Source: Bryobacterales bacterium (GTDB lineage: Bacteria > Acidobacteriota > Terriglobia > Bryobacterales > Bryobacteraceae). From it: a DNA stretch of 64,000 nt. Numbering within the stretch: the first letter of the stretch is position 1; every line of letters starts with the position of its first letter. Below, piece by piece: positions 25,354 through 34,390 of this stretch. The stretch covers positions 1-64,000 of the forward strand of contig JAOAPR010000237.1 in assembly GCA_025463005.1 (NCBI GenBank), read 5' to 3'. The notes under the pieces are model-generated. The model ran no database searches and was not told the DNA's origin. It saw only the letters and a list, made by a program, of their open reading frames with translations. The translations under genes were made by a program, and so were the position numbers.

Positions 25354-26016
25354 ATGCACTGCCTCGGGAAAAGGGTGATTCTGCCGGAACTTCTCGACAC
25401 GCTGCCGCCGGACCAAGCTCGCGCGAGCCTGGGCGATCTGGTGCGGCTTAACCAGCATTGGGGAGGGCATTCGACGCTTCGCACCTTGCTGCGGGAAAGT
25501 GTGCCGGATGGCCAGGCATTTTCGGTTCTGGATGTGGGCGCGGCTTCGGGGGACATGGGAGCGTGCGTCCGGCAATGGTATCCAGCGGCGAAAGTCACTT
25601 CGCTCGACCTCGCCGAATCCCATCTGGCGAGGTCGGCCGCGCCCAAGCTCGCTGGGGACGCGTTCCGGCTGCCGTTCCGCCCGGGGAGCTTCGATTACGT
25701 GTTTTGTTCGCTGTTTCTGCATCACTTTCGCGATGAACAGGTTGTCAGCCTGTTGCGGAATTTCGGCGACGTGGCCCGCAAGGCGGTCCTGGTGATCGAC
25801 CTGGAGCGGCATCCGATACCTTACTACTTCATCGCGTGGAGCCGGCCGCTGCTGGGCTGGGATCCGGTCACCGTGCACGACGGAGCGATTTCAGTGGAGG
25901 CGTCGTTTCGCCCCAGGGAGCTGGAGGAGCTGGCGCGGCAAGCCGGGCTGCGAAATCCAAAAGCGCGAGCGTTTCGTCCAGCGTTCCGGATCGGGCTCGT
26001 TGCGGCGGCCCGGTAG
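25354..26016 (+). CDS. Class I SAM-dependent methyltransferase
   Basis: The gene encodes 220 residues from ATG 25354. Motif I VLDVGAASGD (about 58-67), motif II-like VTSLDLA, AGDAFRLPFRPGSFDYVFCSLFLHHF (motifs III-IV) and the C-terminal strand pair are all present. The substrate is unknown; UbiE-like small-molecule methyltransferases have this layout. It stands alone between divergent and convergent neighbours. Confidence 0.82.
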   Translation: MHCLGKRVILPELLDTLPPDQARASLGDLVRLNQHWGGHSTLRTLLRESVPDGQAFSVLDVGAASGDMGACVRQWYPAAKVTSLDLAESHLARSAAPKLAGDAFRLPFRPGSFDYVFCSLFLHHFRDEQVVSLLRNFGDVARKAVLVIDLERHPIPYYFIAWSRPLLGWDPVTVHDGAISVEASFRPRELEELARQAGLRNPKARAFRPAFRIGLVAAAR

Positions 26017-26044
26017 GCCACTCAGTGAGCGGCCAACGCAAAAC

Positions 26045-27169
26045 TCAGCTCAGCGATCGTAATTCGGCCTTGGCCTGGCGCCCCCACGAGGCGGTGAAGC
26101 GGCGGCGATGAGGCGGGGAAGTGCGGGCTGCCTCCACTGCGCGCTGAAACGCATCGCGAGATTCAGGGACCCGGCCTAGATTCTTGTACGCGGCGCCCAG
26201 CCAATACAATCCTTCCGGATCGAACTCGCGCCGCACGGTATATCTCTCAAGCTCAGCTAACGCCTGCTCGGTCTTTCCCAATTGCAGATCGGCAGCACCA
26301 AGACCGCGCCAGACTTCACTCGAAGAATGTTTGTCATCCAGAGCGACGGCGGCAGCGAAATGCCGGCGCGCGTCGTCGTAGCGCTTCTGTTCAAGAGCGA
26401 TACAGCCCAGTTGATAATGCGCATCGGTCTCGCTCGGATCGATCTCGACGGCTTTGGTGAAGCGCGCAATCGCTTCCGCGTAGTTGCGTCGCTGCTGATA
26501 GATCAAGCCGAGCTGGTAGTGCGCATCGGCATCGCGGGGATTCACTGTCAAAGCCTCCAGGTGGCGGTTGAAGTTCTGGCGCGAGCGCAGGCCGCCACCA
26601 AGGCCGGTAAACATGTCGAGATTGGGACGGAACAGATAGTACAGCCAGAAGAGCATGAAGGGCGAGGCGAAGTAGGAGAGCGCTCCGCCAAATGTCTCAT
26701 ACGCGAAATATCCGCCCACTGTTGCGGCTAATCCACCTAAAATGGTTCCCGCGGCCCGGCCGGCGCTGGTCCCAAACACGGTCCGGACCGCGATAGCCGC
26801 TAGGGCCAGGAAATACAGATCCACAGCCGTGTGAATCCAAAAAGTGAACGCAGGCGCGATCAAGCCTGCGAGAACGCCGGGAATGCTGGCGGCGATCCAG
26901 CACATTAAGGCGCAGACCAACAAGGGTGAGTAATCGCGGCGAAGCACCACACCCAGGCTGCCGAGGTGATCCCACAGCGAGATAATCGCGATACAGGCGG
27001 GGACAAAAAGCACTACTATGAGCACAACGCGGCTGATCTCGCCGAATGCCAGAGCGATCACAGCCGCTGCGATAACGGCCAGCGCCAGGCTGCCGGAGTC
27101 GAGTATCGTGCTTAGCGCGCGCGAGGGCCGGTAATAGATTTGAAATAGAGTCACTAATCTTTCGGCCAT
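26045..27169 (-). CDS. Yip1-like membrane protein with TPR tail
   Basis: The gene encodes 374 residues from ATG 27169. The N-terminal 210 residues have about five hydrophobic segments and the start (LVTLFQIYYRPSRALSTILDSGSLALAVI) typical of bacterial Yip1-domain proteins. At least three TPRs follow (DADAHYQLGLIYQQRRNYAEAIARFTKAVEIDPSETDAHYQLGCIALEQKRYDDARRHF). Likely a scaffold at the inner membrane. It is divergent from infA. Confidence 0.72.
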   Translation of the reverse strand: MAERLVTLFQIYYRPSRALSTILDSGSLALAVIAAAVIALAFGEISRVVLIVVLFVPACIAIISLWDHLGSLGVVLRRDYSPLLVCALMCWIAASIPGVLAGLIAPAFTFWIHTAVDLYFLALAAIAVRTVFGTSAGRAAGTILGGLAATVGGYFAYETFGGALSYFASPFMLFWLYYLFRPNLDMFTGLGGGLRSRQNFNRHLEALTVNPRDADAHYQLGLIYQQRRNYAEAIARFTKAVEIDPSETDAHYQLGCIALEQKRYDDARRHFAAAVALDDKHSSSEVWRGLGAADLQLGKTEQALAELERYTVRREFDPEGLYWLGAAYKNLGRVPESRDAFQRAVEAARTSPPHRRRFTASWGRQAKAELRSLS

Positions 27170-27251
27170 GGGGTCCTGGGTTACGATTCTAGCGGAACTG
27201 TTCTCGTGATTTGAAGATGCCTCGGCGTGTATAATCACGTCTGGAAGGACG

Positions 27252-27470
27252 ATGAGTAAAGAAGATTGCATCGAAGTGACCGGAACCGTAGTAGAGAAAT
27301 TCCCCAGCGGTTTGTTCAGCGTGCAACTGGATCAGGAGCGCACGGTTTTGGCGCACCTGGCGGGCAAGCTTCGGCGCAATCGTATCCGTGTTCTGGCCGG
27401 CGACCGCGTCACTTTGGAGCTTTCTCCCTACGATCTCACCAAGGGACGCATCACCTACCGTCATAAATAA
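27252..27470 (+). CDS. infA: Translation initiation factor IF-1
   Basis: The gene encodes 72 residues, the exact family length, forming a single OB-fold ([66 protein letters not shown]). IF-1 binds the 30S A site during initiation. TATAAT at 27230-27235 and GGAAGGAC before ATG 27252 imply a short leader. The gene is away from ribosomal protein operons, so it could be an additional copy. Confidence 0.95.
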   Translation: MSKEDCIEVTGTVVEKFPSGLFSVQLDQERTVLAHLAGKLRRNRIRVLAGDRVTLELSPYDLTKGRITYRHK

Positions 27471-27538
27471 CGCCTTGTTTCCTGCCTCTTAGCAGTGCGC
27501 GCGCCATGCGCCGATACCTTCCGCGCTGAGAATAAGTT

Positions 27539-28606
27539 GTGCGCGGCCAACCGATTCCCATCCGTCCGCGGCGAAATTTGGCCGCCAATTTCCCTACTTG
27601 CGCAACCGCGCCGGAAGAACTCGCGCAGCAGCTTGCGAGCCGTCTGGTGGGGCAGGCTCATGCCATCGCGGAAATTGTTCCGTACGTTCAAATGTATCGC
27701 GCGGGACTAGGGCCTGAAGGCAGGCCTGCGGGCGTGTTCCTGCTGCTAGGTCCCACCGGCACCGGCAAGACACGCACTGTCGAGGCGCTGGCGGACGCTT
27801 TGCACGGCAGCGAGAAGAGCCTGCTGCGCGTCGATTGCGGCGAGTTTCAGATGGAGCACGAAATCGCCAAGTTGATCGGAGCGCCGCCCGGATATCTGGG
27901 GCATCGCGAGACGCCGCCGATGCTTACTCAGCAGAAACTCGGCGCGGTGACCAGCGAGGGATCTCACCTGGCGCTGGTGTTGTTCGACGAAATCGAGAAA
28001 GCCGCGCCCAGCATGACGCGACTCTTGCTGGGCGTGCTGGATAAGGCGGTACTGCGGCTGGGCGATAACACTTCGGTCAACTTCGAACGCACGCTCATTT
28101 TTCTCACCAGCAACCTGGGAGCGTCGGCGATGCACAAAGAAGTGCTGCCGGATTTCGGCTTCGCCGCGGGGGTGCAGGGGACAGGCGATGGAACTCTTCG
28201 GAAGTTGTCGGGCATCGGGCTCGGCGCCGTGAAACGGAAGTTCCCGCCGGAATTCGTCAATCGCATCGACGCGGTGATCACATATCAGCCGCTCGACGCG
28301 GACGCACTGGAAACGATTCTGGATCAGCAGATCGCCGCGCTGGAGCGGCATATCGCACGCCGCCTGGAAGAACGAGCCTTCACGCTGGAGCTGGATCCGG
28401 ACGCCCGGAGATTCCTGTTGGCGAGGGGAACCAGCCGCGAATACGGTGCACGGGAATTGAAGCGCGTGATCCTGCGGAAGCTGACCCAGCCGCTGGCGGC
28501 CATGGTGGAGTCGGACCAGATACCGCCCGAGTCAGTGGTGCAGGTGGGTTATTTTGGCGTCGCCGAGCAGTTAACCTTGAGCGTCATTCCGGCGATTTTG
28601 GCTTGA
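27539..28606 (+). CDS. Single-ring ClpA/B-type AAA+ ATPase
   Basis: The gene encodes 355 residues from GTG 27539. It equals only the second AAA module of ClpA/ClpB: Walker A GPTGTGKT, the pore/insertion GAPPGYLGHRE, Walker B LVLFDEIEKA, sensor LTSNLGA, and the D2-small domain with EYGARELKRVI. There is no N-domain, no first AAA ring and no clear zinc finger or ClpP-binding loop. It should be a protein-remodelling ATPase. The stop codon overlaps the -35 box of the next gene. Confidence 0.85.
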   Translation: MRGQPIPIRPRRNLAANFPTCATAPEELAQQLASRLVGQAHAIAEIVPYVQMYRAGLGPEGRPAGVFLLLGPTGTGKTRTVEALADALHGSEKSLLRVDCGEFQMEHEIAKLIGAPPGYLGHRETPPMLTQQKLGAVTSEGSHLALVLFDEIEKAAPSMTRLLLGVLDKAVLRLGDNTSVNFERTLIFLTSNLGASAMHKEVLPDFGFAAGVQGTGDGTLRKLSGIGLGAVKRKFPPEFVNRIDAVITYQPLDADALETILDQQIAALERHIARRLEERAFTLELDPDARRFLLARGTSREYGARELKRVILRKLTQPLAAMVESDQIPPESVVQVGYFGVAEQLTLSVIPAILA

Positions 28607-28631
28607 CAGCGATCCCTTCCCCCTGTATATT
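28603..28631 (+). promoter_or_regulatory. Strong sigma-70 promoter of the ArsR gene
   Basis: TTGACA (28603-28608) and TATATT (28626-28631) are 17 bases apart. The predicted start near 28638 is 5 bases before the ATG. The palindrome CAACCGGTTG (28647-28656) over the first codons is a candidate autoregulatory operator. Confidence 0.8.
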
Positions 28632-28642
28632 ACCGTTTAGTT

Positions 28643-29005
28643 ATGCAACCGGTTGGTTATGGACGCCTCGACGCGACGTTCGCCGCGCTCGCTGATCCCA
28701 CGCGTCGTGCAATTCTCGCGCGCCTGGCGGCGGGTGAAGCGTCCGTAACGGAACTCAGTGCGCCGTTTGAGGTGAGCCAGCCCGCGATCTCCAAGCATCT
28801 CAAAGTGCTGGAGCGCGCAGGCCTGATTTCGCGCGGCCGGGACGCCCAGCGACGGCCTCGCCGCCTGGAGGCCAAGCCACTCGCGGAGGCCACCCATTGG
28901 CTCGAAGGCTATCGCCAGTTTTGGGAAGGCAGCTTCCAGCGACTCGACGTCCTGCTGAATGAGATGAAGACCAAAGATAAAAAACGCAGGCGTACGAAGC
29001 GATAG
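28643..29005 (+). CDS. ArsR-family transcriptional regulator
   Basis: The gene encodes 120 residues. The winged helix (FAALADPTRRAILARLAAGEASVTELSAPFEVSQPAISKHLKVLERAGLISRGRDAQRRPRRLE) is a standard ArsR fold without metal-binding Cys. This subfamily is usually paired, as here, with an SRPBCC protein 12 bp downstream. The two are co-transcribed and the regulator probably represses its own promoter. Confidence 0.9.
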   Translation: MQPVGYGRLDATFAALADPTRRAILARLAAGEASVTELSAPFEVSQPAISKHLKVLERAGLISRGRDAQRRPRRLEAKPLAEATHWLEGYRQFWEGSFQRLDVLLNEMKTKDKKRRRTKR

Positions 29006-29017
29006 GGGAGATCACCG

Positions 29018-29494
29018 ATGAAGAATACCGGAACATTGAAAGTAACCACACCCACCGACCGCGAAGTTGTCATGACGCGAGTGTTCGATGCGCCACGCCA
29101 CCTGGTCTTCGACGCGTTCTCCAAGCCTGAGCTGCTCAAGCGCTGGTTCGGACCGCGCGGCTGGTCGCTGGTGGTATGCGAGGTCGATCTGAAGGTCGGC
29201 GGCGGCTTTCGCTTCGTGCTGCGCGGCCCCGATGGAAAGCAAATGGGCATGCGCGGTGTCTATCGTGAGATCGTGCCGCCCGAGCGCTCGGTCCACATGG
29301 AGTCGTTCGACGACTACCCCGGTGAGTCGCAGGTGACGGCAGTCTTTGTGGAACAGGGCGGCAAGACTACGCTCACCGTGACCGTGCTCTATCCGTCGCA
29401 AGAGGTTCGCGACATTGTCCTCAAATCCGGAATGGAGCACGGCGCGGCGGAGAGTTACGACAAGTTGGCCGAGCTGTTGCCCTCGATCACGTGA
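29018..29494 (+). CDS. SRPBCC (AHSA1-like) domain protein
   Basis: The gene encodes 158 residues. The START-like fold is seen in REVVMTRVFDAPRHLVFDAFSKPELLKRWFGPRGW, VGGGFRFVLRGPDGKQMGMRGVYREI, and the C-terminal helix VLKSGMEHGAAESYDKLAELL. These proteins bind hydrophobic ligands in a deep pocket. Pairing with an ArsR regulator suggests ligand-linked control. GGGGAG lies just upstream of ATG 29018. Confidence 0.9.
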   Translation: MKNTGTLKVTTPTDREVVMTRVFDAPRHLVFDAFSKPELLKRWFGPRGWSLVVCEVDLKVGGGFRFVLRGPDGKQMGMRGVYREIVPPERSVHMESFDDYPGESQVTAVFVEQGGKTTLTVTVLYPSQEVRDIVLKSGMEHGAAESYDKLAELLPSIT

Positions 29495-30744
29495 GGGCGT
29501 TCCGCAGCGGGCCTGCACTATACTGCGCGGATATAGTAAAGACAGTGATTCCGCTGATCATCGCTGCCGTTCTACTCGCCGGGTCCGTGGCGGCGCAGCA
29601 CGTCACCTTCTACCGCGACGTTCTGCCGATTTTGCAAAATCGCTGCCAGGAGTGCCATCGCCAGGGCCAGATGGCGCCCATGGCCTTCTCCACTTATCAG
29701 CAGACGCGGCCGTGGGCCAAAGCCATCCGCGAGGCGGTGCTCACGCGCAAGATGCCGCCCTGGTTCGCCGATCCGTGCTGCGGGAAATTCGCGAACGACC
29801 GTTCGCTGACCGCCTCCGAGCGCGAGACTCTGGTGCGATGGGCGGATTCAGGCGCAGAGCAGGGCAGGGAATCGGACGCTCCTCCGCTGAGGAGATGGAC
29901 CGAAGGATGGAACATTTCCCGTCCGGATGCGGTAATCGAGATGCCTCGTGCATTCCGTGTTCCGGCTTCCGGTGCCGTCGAATATCAATATTTCATCGTG
30001 CCCACGGGGTTCCAGCAGGATCGGTGGGTGCAATCGGTCGAGGTCCGGCCCAGCGAACGTTCGGTTGTGCACCATGCAGTGGTTTACATCCGCGAGCCCG
30101 GCGATACCTGGACGCGCGGGCCGACCAAGGCCGACATTCTCGCCGTTTACGCGCCGGGTAGCGCACCGGACGTGTACCCGGCGGGGATGGCCAAGCTGGT
30201 CAAGGCCGGATCGGATCTGGTGTTCGAGATCCACTACACGCCCTCCGGCAAGGCAGTCGACGACCGGATCAGGGTCGGAATGGTTTTTGCCGAGGCGCGT
30301 CCGGCGAAGCGCGTCCTTACGCTGCAAATGGACAATGAGAAATTCGTGATCCCGGCCGGAGAGCGCGACTTCCGAATTAGCGTGTGGGGCACGCTGCCGA
30401 ACGACGCCCTGCTCTTGGGATTCTTCCCTCACATGCACCTGCGCGGAACCGCCTTCGAGTACACCAGGATTCTGGATAGCGGCCTGCCTGAGACCCTGCT
30501 GCGCGTGAAGCCCTACGACTTCTACTGGCAGCTCTACTACCGGCTGGCGGAACCGATGCCGCTCAAGAAGGGAACCCGACTGAACTGGATCGCGACTTAC
30601 GACAACTCGGCCGCGAATCCGCACAATCCAGACCCAACGGCCGACGTTCGCTATGGGCCGCAGAGCTGGGAAGAGATGATGGTCGGGTTCTTCGATGTCG
30701 CGGTGGACGCGTCGATCGACAAGCCGGCCTTTTTTGTGCGGTGA
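29491..30744 (+). CDS. Secreted cytochrome c / copper monooxygenase-like protein
   Basis: The frame has 417 codons from GTG 29491 (overlapping the previous stop), but GTG 29545 gives a cleaner signal peptide (IPLIIAAVLLAGSVAAQ). The N-terminal domain has one haem-c site, CQECH, in FYRDVLPILQNRCQECHRQGQMAPM. The C-terminal part resembles copper type II ascorbate-dependent monooxygenases, with likely ligands in VVHHAVVYI, FEIHYTP and FFPHMHLRG. It may pass electrons from haem to copper in the periplasm. Such fusions recur in Acidobacteria and Planctomycetes; substrate unknown. Confidence 0.75.
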   Translation: MRAFRSGPALYCADIVKTVIPLIIAAVLLAGSVAAQHVTFYRDVLPILQNRCQECHRQGQMAPMAFSTYQQTRPWAKAIREAVLTRKMPPWFADPCCGKFANDRSLTASERETLVRWADSGAEQGRESDAPPLRRWTEGWNISRPDAVIEMPRAFRVPASGAVEYQYFIVPTGFQQDRWVQSVEVRPSERSVVHHAVVYIREPGDTWTRGPTKADILAVYAPGSAPDVYPAGMAKLVKAGSDLVFEIHYTPSGKAVDDRIRVGMVFAEARPAKRVLTLQMDNEKFVIPAGERDFRISVWGTLPNDALLLGFFPHMHLRGTAFEYTRILDSGLPETLLRVKPYDFYWQLYYRLAEPMPLKKGTRLNWIATYDNSAANPHNPDPTADVRYGPQSWEEMMVGFFDVAVDASIDKPAFFVR

Positions 30745-30752
30745 AACTTCGG

Positions 30753-33206
30753 CTACTTCACCGGAAGTTTACTCGTGTTGCTATCCACGTTGTTGACCGT
30801 TACCTTCACGTTGACCAGACCGGAAGGCAGCGTGCCGGTGAGCTTGACCCGGAGCACGACCATTCCAGCCAAGCCGTTCGCGGCTCGCGATGTGACCGGG
30901 GTGTAAGTCTGCCCATCGACAGTCACCTTCACCGGATCGACCAGGTTCCAGTTCCCGGTATCGGGAGTGGGGAAGCCATCCACCAGCGGGCGATCGTACA
31001 AGCCGAAGCCCGTTCCGTAGATCGAAATCGTCTCGTTCAGCGTGGCCGGATTATCGGCCGTGAGCATGGTCCCGTTCTCACGGAAAGCGGCCACGGTGGG
31101 GCTGCCTTGCGCCGGATACCACTGGAATAATCCAGGCGAGTTTCGACGGACCTTGAAGTTGCGGCTCGCGTCCTGCTGCGCGGTGTGGTGAACCGTGAGC
31201 GTGTAGTCGCCATCCGGAAGATCGGAGAAAAGCTGTGCGTTGATCTGCTGGGGCGATATGAAAAGCAGAGGCAGCAGCCGGTCATTCACCGTGACCCAGA
31301 CGTCGTCCAGGGCTTGCGCGAGCTCGCCTGCCGGAGCCACCTGCAAGGATGATGCGAGATTGTCGCCAAAGATCGAGATGTCGGATCCCGGTCCGACGGT
31401 ACCGGAGGGAGTATCGCCGGCGGCGTTCTTCACGCCGTTTTCGGAGATGAAGGGGAACCCGTCAAGGACCGCTACGGCGAAGCGCGGGGCGTTCATCACT
31501 ACAGAAGCCGTCACGTTGTTACCTGAAAGATCGCCCGACCAACGCTTGAACTGGAACCCGTTCGTGGGGGTGGCCGTCACGGCGACTTGCGTTCCATCGG
31601 CGAAGAAGCCATCGGCTGAAGGCGGATTGAACGCGAAGGTAACGTGGTTGATCGGCTGCGAGCTGGCCGTGAGTTTATAAAAGGCCTGGTACGTAGCAAC
31701 GAAAACCTGGGCGTGATCGCCAATGGTGACCTGGAACGTGTTGGAAGTGCTGCCGCCGTTCCAAGTACGGAAATCGTAACGCCGGTAGGCGTCTGCCGAT
31801 ACTGACGCGGGCGCTACCACTTGCACCTGCGCTCCGGTGGCCTTATTGACGAGGATGCAGGGCGTGGTGCAGGCCGCGCCGTCCACGTTGAAGGGCAATC
31901 CGGATGGCACGCTATCCACTTGCAGTTTGCCGAGAGGCTCGTAGGTCGCCGTCAGGGTAAGTCCCGGCAGGCCGGTTGGAACCGTGTAGCTCTGGTCGGC
32001 GGAACCGCCGTTAGACCAGCTCACGAATTTCCAGGGATGTCCAGACGCATCGGTCTGGGTTGCCGGAGCGACCAGATGGTGCGTCTGTCCTTCAGCCCAG
32101 AGAAGCAGCGAACCCTTGGAATCATCCTGGCCGTCAATATTTACGGTCAGACCGGCGGGTGACGTGACTACGCGAGCGGGCAGACCGGCAACGAAGTTTC
32201 CGTTAACCGTGTCTGTTGCGTTGATGTCGGAATCGGCCGTGTAGATCGCGTTCTGTCCCATCCCATTGCTGAATCCGGTGAAGACCCACGTTTTTCCTTG
32301 AGCGTCGGTTTGTACGGGCGGTGCGCCGATGAGGTGCTGGGACCCCGGGAGGAAGTCGAAATCGCCCACGCACAACGGCTTATAACCGACGGGGAAACCA
32401 ACCGGCAGCAAGGCATAGTCGATCGGACAGTAAGGATCTCCGGAGTATGGTCCGTTGAGAACCGGACCGGGCTTGACTAACTGGTGATCAATCGTCAGGC
32501 TCAGGCCGAGCGGATTGGATCGAAAACGCGCGCGCTTGGCCTTCACAAACATAGGCGCGACATTGGTGGGCCCTACGATTGGATACTCGCTTAGCGTCTG
32601 ACCGGGGACGATATTGCCGTTGATCACCCAGTTGGTGAAGATGAATCCGGGGAAGGGGCCGGCGGTGAAGGTGAACGGTCCTGGAACCACCCAAAACGTC
32701 GAGGGCGCGCTAAAGCAGGTTGCGCCCACTAGCATGACGCCTTCGCGGGGATCGTTGGATACGGCTGTGGCGGAACAGGGAAGATTGGGGTCGGTATAGC
32801 CGTTGAAGTATACGTACAAGGCCACTTCCGTGTTTACCTGGCCGAGGATCTGGGTAAGCGTGGACTCGACGTTGATCATCAACAGGGCGCCCTGGTTTCC
32901 GACCGGCGCTTGGCCCGACAAGGTCCAGCCTCCGAAGGTGTAGCGAGTTCCAGGAATATTGGTGGGATATTGGTGATTCCCGAGCGTTCCATCGCTTTCC
33001 TGAGACTGGACGAAGTAAACCTGATGGCTGCTTCCGACCACCCAATTCATGACTTGGGGCGTAGAGTAAGCTTGGCCGTCGATGAGGAAGAACGGACCGG
33101 GCGTGCTCAGGCCGACACGCACGGATATCGTGTCCTGTGCCCAGGCGCCTCCGCAAGCCAGCAGCCCGAGAATTGCCAATCGATTCAGACTTTTCGCAAC
33201 GCCCAC
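30753..33206 (-). CDS. Large secreted repeat protein with Solibacter C-terminal domain
   Basis: The gene encodes 817 residues from GTG 33206, which has AGGAGGG 5 bases upstream and a signal peptide (SLNRLAILGLLACGGAWA). The body carries four or more diverged beta repeats with the core W-x-F-x-x-(W/F)-S-N-G (WVFTGFSNGMG; WKFVSWSNGGS; YDFRTWNGGS; FQFKRWSGD), like InlB-type B repeats. The last 240 residues (VKNAAGDTPSGTVGPGSDISIFGDNL onward) match TIGR03437. Probably a cell-surface or matrix protein. Confidence 0.8.
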   Translation of the reverse strand: MGVAKSLNRLAILGLLACGGAWAQDTISVRVGLSTPGPFFLIDGQAYSTPQVMNWVVGSSHQVYFVQSQESDGTLGNHQYPTNIPGTRYTFGGWTLSGQAPVGNQGALLMINVESTLTQILGQVNTEVALYVYFNGYTDPNLPCSATAVSNDPREGVMLVGATCFSAPSTFWVVPGPFTFTAGPFPGFIFTNWVINGNIVPGQTLSEYPIVGPTNVAPMFVKAKRARFRSNPLGLSLTIDHQLVKPGPVLNGPYSGDPYCPIDYALLPVGFPVGYKPLCVGDFDFLPGSQHLIGAPPVQTDAQGKTWVFTGFSNGMGQNAIYTADSDINATDTVNGNFVAGLPARVVTSPAGLTVNIDGQDDSKGSLLLWAEGQTHHLVAPATQTDASGHPWKFVSWSNGGSADQSYTVPTGLPGLTLTATYEPLGKLQVDSVPSGLPFNVDGAACTTPCILVNKATGAQVQVVAPASVSADAYRRYDFRTWNGGSTSNTFQVTIGDHAQVFVATYQAFYKLTASSQPINHVTFAFNPPSADGFFADGTQVAVTATPTNGFQFKRWSGDLSGNNVTASVVMNAPRFAVAVLDGFPFISENGVKNAAGDTPSGTVGPGSDISIFGDNLASSLQVAPAGELAQALDDVWVTVNDRLLPLLFISPQQINAQLFSDLPDGDYTLTVHHTAQQDASRNFKVRRNSPGLFQWYPAQGSPTVAAFRENGTMLTADNPATLNETISIYGTGFGLYDRPLVDGFPTPDTGNWNLVDPVKVTVDGQTYTPVTSRAANGLAGMVVLRVKLTGTLPSGLVNVKVTVNNVDSNTSKLPVK

Positions 33207-33337
33207 GTCATCCCTCCTGAGCAGATCTACCGTGTACCCGGTAATAGAACCTGGAGACACAAAGTCCCAGGGGTTTATCGGCAAGAAGGGGGGTAAGCTT
33301 TAGCTCGTTGCAGGGTGTGCCAAACTGGAGGGAAGCC

Positions 33338-34390
33338 ATGCCTTCCGCAACATTTTGGATCACAATTGTTCTGGCGGCCGCAGCGGGCGTGGGGTTCGCT
33401 GTGGTGTGGATGAGGGCGCGGAACGCAGCCCAGAATACGGCCAATGACGCGCGCACGGCGGCCGATGCCGCTCGACCCATGGCCGATGCCTTGGCGAGGA
33501 TCGAAACGCAGATGCGCGAGATCGAATCGCAACGGCAGCATGCGCTGGGGGGCCTGGAAGCCCATCTGGCTACGCTGAGCAAAGAGACCCTGGCGTTGTC
33601 GCAGGCCTTGCGCGGGCCGAATTCGCGGGGACGCTGGGGCGAACTTACGTTGCGCCGTGTGGCCGAGCTGGCCGGGATGGCTCCTTATTGCGATTTCTTC
33701 GAGCAACAGACGGAAGATAGAAAACGTCCGGACATGCTGGTGAAGCTGCCAGGTGGCAGGACGCTGGCCGTGGACGCGAAGGCTCCCTTGTCGGCGTATC
33801 TGGATGCGGAAGAGGCCGCGGATCCCGCGACACGCGCGGCTGCTTTGGATCGCCACTCGCAGCAGTTGTGGCGGCACGTAATGGATCTTTCGACGCGGGA
33901 ATATTGGGCGCAGTTCGATCCCGCGCCGGAGATGGTGGTGTTGTTTCTGCCGGGCGAGCACTTCATGAGCGCTGCGCTGGAGCGCAATCGCGATCTGCTG
34001 GAATTGGCGCTGGCCAAGAAAGTTCTGCTGGCGACTCCGGTGACGCTGGTCAGTATTCTTAAGGGAGTGTCCTACGGCTGGCGCCAGGAACGGCTGGCGA
34101 AAAACGCGGAAGAACTGCGCCGGATCGCTGGCGAGTTTCACGAGCGTGTGCGAGCTTTCGCCGAATTCTACGTCGACTCGGGTCGTCACCTATCGAAGTC
34201 GATTGAAGCGTATAACCGTTCGGTTGCTTCGTGGGACGCGCGGCTGCTGCCCTCGCTCAAAAGGATGCGGGAGCTGGGAGTAGGCGGATCGGCCGAGCCT
34301 CCGCAGCCAATCCGGATCGACACGGCGGCGCGGCAGCCGGAATTGCCGGCGGACCATCCCAAGCGCGCGGAGGGCATCTGCCCCACATGA
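33338..34390 (+). CDS. rmuC: DNA recombination protein RmuC
   Basis: The gene encodes 350 residues from ATG 33338 with GAGGGA upstream. An N-terminal membrane helix (FWITIVLAAAAGVGFAVVW), a short coiled coil (ADALARIETQMREIESQRQ) and a RmuC nuclease-like domain (GRWGELTLRRVAELAGM, DMLVKLPGGRTLAVDAKAPLSAYLDA, EMVVLFLPGEHFMSAALERNRDL) are clear. RmuC limits recombination at inverted repeats. It overlaps the next gene by 4 bases. Confidence 0.93.
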   Translation: MPSATFWITIVLAAAAGVGFAVVWMRARNAAQNTANDARTAADAARPMADALARIETQMREIESQRQHALGGLEAHLATLSKETLALSQALRGPNSRGRWGELTLRRVAELAGMAPYCDFFEQQTEDRKRPDMLVKLPGGRTLAVDAKAPLSAYLDAEEAADPATRAAALDRHSQQLWRHVMDLSTREYWAQFDPAPEMVVLFLPGEHFMSAALERNRDLLELALAKKVLLATPVTLVSILKGVSYGWRQERLAKNAEELRRIAGEFHERVRAFAEFYVDSGRHLSKSIEAYNRSVASWDARLLPSLKRMRELGVGGSAEPPQPIRIDTAARQPELPADHPKRAEGICPT

